Assembly: GCA_947581885.1 (NCBI GenBank)
Contig: CANPWF010000077.1
Span: 1-7,634, forward strand
DNA length: 7,634 bases
Direction of reading: 5' to 3'
From: an uncultured Clostridia bacterium
GTDB taxonomy: Bacteria > Bacillota > Clostridia > Christensenellales > Borkfalkiaceae
Shown: in pieces, positions 1 through 6,000 of the stretch
How positions within the stretch are numbered: the stretch's first letter is position 1
Layout: each line of letters opens with the position of its first letter
Program-made: the position numbers and the translations under genes
The notes under the pieces: model-generated
What the model was told of the DNA's origin: nothing
The model's database searches: none
What the model saw: only the letters and a program-made list of their open reading frames with translations

Positions 1-75
1 ATCCGTGAAGGTGTACCTCGCATCCTCTCTGTACGTCGCGCTCTGATCCTGAATGCGCACCCGCACACGCCGCTT
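1..75 (-). repeat. Ig-like repeat R14, partial (residues 2519-2543, cut by window edge)
   Basis: Only the first strand is present: KRRVRVRIQDQSATYREDAR and five further residues. 'VRIQDQSATY' parallels 'VTIEDQSALY' of R13, so the array continues past the window. Confidence 0.6.
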
Positions 76-3000
76 TTTGACCGTAAATGTGCCATCCGTG
101 CCCTTCGTGCCCGCAAACGTCACGACGTAGTTGTCATTGCGGAACGCGCCGCCGATCGCGTATTCGGCCGCATCCACGCCCTTCGCTTTCGTGAGCTCGA
201 TGAACAGGTTGTCGTCCGCGATGATGCTGCCGTCCGGTACCGTCCAGCCTTTGCCTTGGCCTTGAACAACTTCGGGCTCCGTGCCGTCATACAGCGCGCT
301 TTGGTCCTCGATCGTCACCGTCACCTCGCGCTTCTCCACCGTATACGTGCCCTCTTCCACTTTGTCGAAGGCATAGTTGTCCGCACTGCCGCTGCCCGTG
401 ATCTTGTACGTGCCCGCTTCCTTGATGGTGCGATCCGGCTGCAAGGTGATTTTGAGGACCGTCTCGGCTTCTTCGCCCTCGACGAGCCCGTTCGCCGTAT
501 ATGTGAGCTTCTCGATTGCATCGCCGTAGGTACTCGTAAGATCATCCGCCTTGACCGTGATGTGCTTCTTGGTGATGCTGAACTGTGCGGTCTTATCGAA
601 TTCTACTTCGTAATCCTTGTTGGAAGCCGTGGCAGCGAGATTGTAATCGCCGACATTCTTGTTCCCCTCGACAAGGGTGATGGTAATGCCGAGGTCGTCC
701 TTTTCGCCGTTCTTCGAATAGAGCTCGCTGTCGTTTACGGTGTACGCTTTGCTGTCCGGCGTGGGAACTTGGCCCGAATACTCCGCCGTTTGCGCGTTGA
801 GCGTGACCTTGATCTTCTTCGCGGCGATGGTGAACTGCGTTTCGACCTCGCCCGAATAATTGTCGCTATTTGCCTTGACGGTGACCTTCACCGTTCCCGC
901 GCTCACGCGGTCTGCGTCCTCCGCATACGTGAACTCGAAGTCGCCGTCCGCAACGGTGAGATCGTCCTCCGCCTTGACGATGAAGGTCGGCGTCTGCTCC
1001 TTTCCGTTATACGTGTAGCTGCCCGTGACGGTGGCCGCGGTGAGCGCCGCCGCTTCGATCACGAAAGCTTCTTTGATTTTATTTCCTTCGACGGAAAGAT
1101 CGTCTGCACCCTTGAACGTCACGTCGTAGTTGGCGTTGTCCCACGATGCCGTGATGTCGTAGCTGTCCGCATTCGTGCCCATAGCTTCGAGTTTGACGTT
1201 GAGAGCGGAAGCCTCGTCGCCCTCGGCGAGACCCTCGGCGCTCCAATAGGTCGTCTCGCTCGAAGCGGACTGCGACTGCTGGTTGTAGGTCACGCTCTGC
1301 TGTTTGACGGTGACCGTGACCGTCCGCACCGTGATGGTGTACACGCCGTCTACGATCGTCACGTCATAGTTCCGAAGTCCCGGCTTCTCCGCCGTGATCG
1401 TATAGCTTCCATCCACGCCGCTCTTGTTCGTCGCGGTCGTGTGAGGGTTCGCCGCCGCGATCGCCGCTTCGAATTCTTCTTCGTCTGCCGAAAGCACTTC
1501 TTCGCCCGAGGTTTGGTAGGGGAAGTTCGTCGCCACGTCGTTGCCGTATACCGAGCTCGCGGGGTCGAACGTCACGGTCACCCGGCGCGCCGTAATGGTG
1601 ATGATATATTTCCCCGTGAACGTGGAAGTATAGCCATCCGCGGTGATCGTCACAGTCACTTCGTATGTGCCAACATCCGTCGCACCCTCGAATGTATCGC
1701 CGCATTCCCCGATCGTCTGCGTGGTTTTTGTCTTGCCGTTGAGATCTTCGTTGTTTACCGTCACGATGAGCTTGTGCGCCGTGCCGTCATACTTGATCTC
1801 TCCCGTGCCCGTCACGCTCACATTCTTCCAAATGGTATCGTCGACGGAATACGTGCCGTTCACGAATGTCACCGTGTAGTTGTCGGGCTCATAGTTGTTC
1901 AACCACTTGATCGTGATCGTATAGTCACTCTTTACCGTGTCCTGATTTGCGTCCGTGGTAACGCTGATATGCTCTTTGAGCGTTTCGCGGTCGCCCTCAT
2001 AGAACGCGCCCTTGCCGCCCGCCGTATTCGTCACCGTCCAGGTGAGCGCACCACCCGAGAGGATCGGCTCGCCCTTCGGCGTGTGCTGATTCTCTGCCGT
2101 AATGGTGATATCCGCTTTCGCCACGCTGAACGTAGCCGTCGTCACATCGCCGAGCTGATAGTTCTTGCACGCCTCGGTGAGCGCCACCGTCACGGTGTAC
2201 TCGCCCGCGTTCTTTACTTTAATATCCTGCTTGGTGTTGTGCTTATAAGCGACGGTGTAGTCCCCCGCGTTGAGGGTGAGCGTGCCCGACTTCACGACAA
2301 TCGTAGGCGTCAGCTCGGTGCCGCTGTAGGCAAGGCCATCTTCGTTCGTGATCTCGATCGCCGTAACCGTCGCCTTTCCGATCGCGAACGTCACCGTCTT
2401 TGTGCCCGTGAAGTTGCCCGTTGCAGTGACGACAAGGCTCGCCTCGTTCGTCGCGTCCGTGTTGTTGCTGTAATCGCCCACGGTGAAGGTGACCTCGTGA
2501 TCACCGTCATAGCCGTCAAGCGTGACCTCGATGTCGGACATGGTAGGCTTCTTCTCCGTCTCGTCGTAGGTGTAAGCCGTCTTGACGGTAAACGTCGCTT
2601 TGTTGATATTCTTCTTCTCAACGGTGTAGGCGTTTTCGCCGCTCTCGACGGTCACGGTGTAGTTTTTGAGAACATCGCCGTTCGCGGCTTCGAGCGCATT
2701 CTCGATCTGCGTCGAATCCTTGTACCACGCCGTGATACTGTACTTCGTGGCATTCGCCCACTTCTGCGCGCCGTCCGACTTTAACGAGATGAGCGTCTTG
2801 ATCGCTTCCGTCTCGTTGTTCTGAACGCCGTCGAGCGTGTAGGTGAGCACCGCAGGATCCTCGCCGTAGGTGTGCTCCTTGCTCTCGATGTTCACCGTGA
2901 GCTTTGCCCGCGTGATCTTGTAGATGCCCGACGTCACGTCCACCTCATAATTGGTGTTGGAAGCCGCGCCCGTCACGGTGTAGTCGCCCACATCCGCGCC

Positions 3001-6000
3001 TGCGCTTTCAACCGTGAGTTTGAGCCCGAGGTCGTCGCTGTTGTAAATTTTGCCGCCGTCCGCGGCAATCGTAAAATGCGTATTCACTTGGGCATTTTCA
3101 ACATTTTCCCACACGGTGCCGTCGTACGGCTTATCCTTGCCAACGACTTCCACCGTGAGGTTGGCCTTTGCGATGGAGAATTCGACCGTGAGCTCGCCCT
3201 CAAAGTTCGTGCCCGTTCCCGTGATGGTCACGCTCGCTTTGCTTTCGTTCGACGTCGCATTCGTGTTGTTGTCCCAATTCACAGAGAACGAAACTTCGCT
3301 CCCGAATGCATCCTCCAACTCCGCTCCGAGTCGCTCGTTCGTCAGTTGTTTCGCTTTGCCATCATAGGTGAATTCCTCCCCTTTGAGTGCCGTCTCAATC
3401 TTGCTCGTGTTGAGATCTTTAAGGTTGAACTGCTCCACCGTGAAGGTAAACGTCTCAGAGGTCTTGTTCACATCGCCGAAGTAGCCGTTCGTGAGCGCCA
3501 CGGTGAGATTGTTGTAGGTCGCGGCGTCTTTGATCGGCCCACTGCCCACGTCCACAGTCGCGCTGAATTTGCAGCCTGCCAAATTTTCGGGTACCGTGTC
3601 GCTGCTGAAATAATATTTGTAGAAGAGCTTTACAAGGTCATCCGCGCTGAACACGCTGCCCTTATAGGTACCGCTGAGAGTGAAGGCCGCCGAGAGAAGA
3701 AGTTTATGCTCTTCATTGTCACAGCCGAGCGCCGTGCAGCCGCGCGTAAGCGTCGTGTGCTTGGTGTCTCCGCCGGGAAGCTCGTCGCCGTCCTTTTTCG
3801 TCCAGTCGTAAACATGCTGTTGACCGTGCTCGACCTTCCACGACCCTACCATGCCCGAGGAGAGGCTCAACGAAAGGGTCTCTTGGCCGCCTTTGGTCGT
3901 GGTGTAATTGAGGCTGTCGAGCGTAAACGGGGCGCCCGAAGTGGCCGTGTAATTCCTGCCCGCTTCAAGCTCGCCGAAACACCCGTGCACCGCATCCCAC
4001 ACCCGCGCCGTGGTGGTATAGGCGAAGTAGTTGTTATCTTTCAGACCGTCATCGATCGTACCGTCCAAAATAGTTCCGGCCACGATTTCAATCGTTCCCC
4101 TGCCGCCCGTCTGCACGATGCCGAGGAACGTTGCGGGAATCAACTTCGCCGAGGAAGGTTTTCCGTCAACGATATCCCACTTTTGGTCGATGATGAGCTT
4201 ACCATTCACAATCAAATTGCCGCTCTTGGAATAGCTCGTTCTTTCAAGCTGTTCTGCCGTGGGATAGAACTTGTTCGCCAATGCGGTCTGCACAATGCCG
4301 TCATACACCCATGCGCTTGCATGAAGCTGCAAGGTCGAGCCTGCTTCCACGGTCACGCTTGCACCCGGCATGATCATGAAGTCCGTGCGGGTCTCATACG
4401 TCCCTTTTCCACCGAGAATCAGCTCGAAGTTATACGGAATGGAGAAATATACACCGCAGGTGGGAATGGTGATCCCCATTGCCGTAAATTGCATGTAACT
4501 GAAATCCGCTCCGCCCGTAAAGGTCAACTTTGTATGTCCGATTAGCTCCGTGCAATTTTCGGTGGTCGCGCCGTCAATCACCCTATTGGGGTTATATTCC
4601 ACCTTCACGCTCGCGCCGTCTTTGAGCATGATCATGGTATCGGCATCCCCCGCACCGTTTTCATCACTGATGAAAGGCTGATCGAGGGAGACAAGCATGC
4701 CGAGCGCCCAAAGGCTTGCGTGCCCGACGAGCTGTGCGCCATAATGGATGGTGAACGGCACCTCGATATTCACCATGGCGTACCGTTTGAACGGCGTATG
4801 CCCCGAGGTAAAGACACTCAATGTAAATGAACCACCGGGAAAGTCAAGAATGAGGAATGGCTGATAGAGTTTCCCGCCGCTCTTCACGTCGATAGACCCT
4901 GTGCCCGTAACTCTTCCGTAAACATCTAACGCACCGCCGTCTGCGACTTCAATCGTTCCGTTTAAGATAAGCTCGGCATACGCGCCCGAAGTATGGCCTT
5001 GGTAACCCTGTCCCTCGTGATTGAGCACGCCGCCGACGATAAGGGTGCCTTTGATCGTAAGTTTCGCACTCGCGGCAATGGTCAATTCAAATTTCTTGTT
5101 TTGTTGAATGAGTTTTTCGCTTGCCCAAGCGATTTGCGTTCCGGATTCATATTTTCCGCTCGGTGCGCCCGAACCGTAATATTCGCCCATTTCGTTGAAG
5201 GGCAAAATGACCGTGACTCCTGTCGGGATTTCCGCATTTTGAGAAATCGTCAATCCACTTGAAACAAAAACGATTTTGTCTCCCGAAACAGCCTTCGTAA
5301 ACGCGCCGTTTTCTCCTACCAATTCGGTGAAAAAATTTCCGTTGTTCCGTGCCTTGTAATAATCCTTCGGCGCCATGTAGGCAACAATCTCCGTGGCGTC
5401 GCCGACGACCACCGAAACATCTTGCTCTTTCGAATAGAAACTGCCATTCACAACCCAACCGTAAAAAGCTTCACCCTCGGCGGGTTTGGCATGCAGCGTT
5501 ACATAGCTACCCGCATTGATCGCGTTAAAGGTAACAACTTCGTTGGTGCATGTTTTAGAATCCTGTCCGATTGTTGCCGTAACAGTCCCTTGACTGTTTG
5601 TATCTCGCTGAACGGTGACCGAATAGGCATCCGTATTGAAACGCACGTCGCGAATGGTCAATTTGGCGTCAACTGTGCTTTTCGTTCCAAAACTTCCAAA
5701 TGTTGACCAAAGTGTCGATAAAAACGCAAGTGTAATTACATGTTCTTCCTTTGCGTTGTCGATTGGGATTTCCGCCCGATACCATCCTTCGGAAAGTTTT
5801 GTGCAACCGTTATGAAGTAAGATTTCTTTACTGTTTGTATCAAGTTTTGGCGTAGCAAGCAGATGAACATTCTTGGGATAAATTGGCTCTGGCATACCAG
5901 GCGGCTGTGTTACGCAAGCCCCTAATACCGTTTCCATGTCTTGCGATAAATCTGAATCAATACAATAATATGCCTGTCCGGTCAAACATCCCATAACGCC

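Noticed and set aside
256..2784. 842-residue plus-strand open frame
   Set aside because: It is the in-register reverse complement of the real gene, starts at TTG, has an Arg/Val/His/Asp-rich composition that mirrors Thr/Asp/Val codons on the sense strand, and shows no domain or signal sequence.
1..3420. CRISPR array or tandem DNA repeat
   Set aside because: Repetition is at protein level with strongly diverged DNA. There are no identical direct repeats with regular spacers.
2872..4545. 557-residue plus-strand open frame
   Set aside because: The same antisense register artefact. The minus strand translates into recognisable Ig-like and beta-helix repeats across the same bases.
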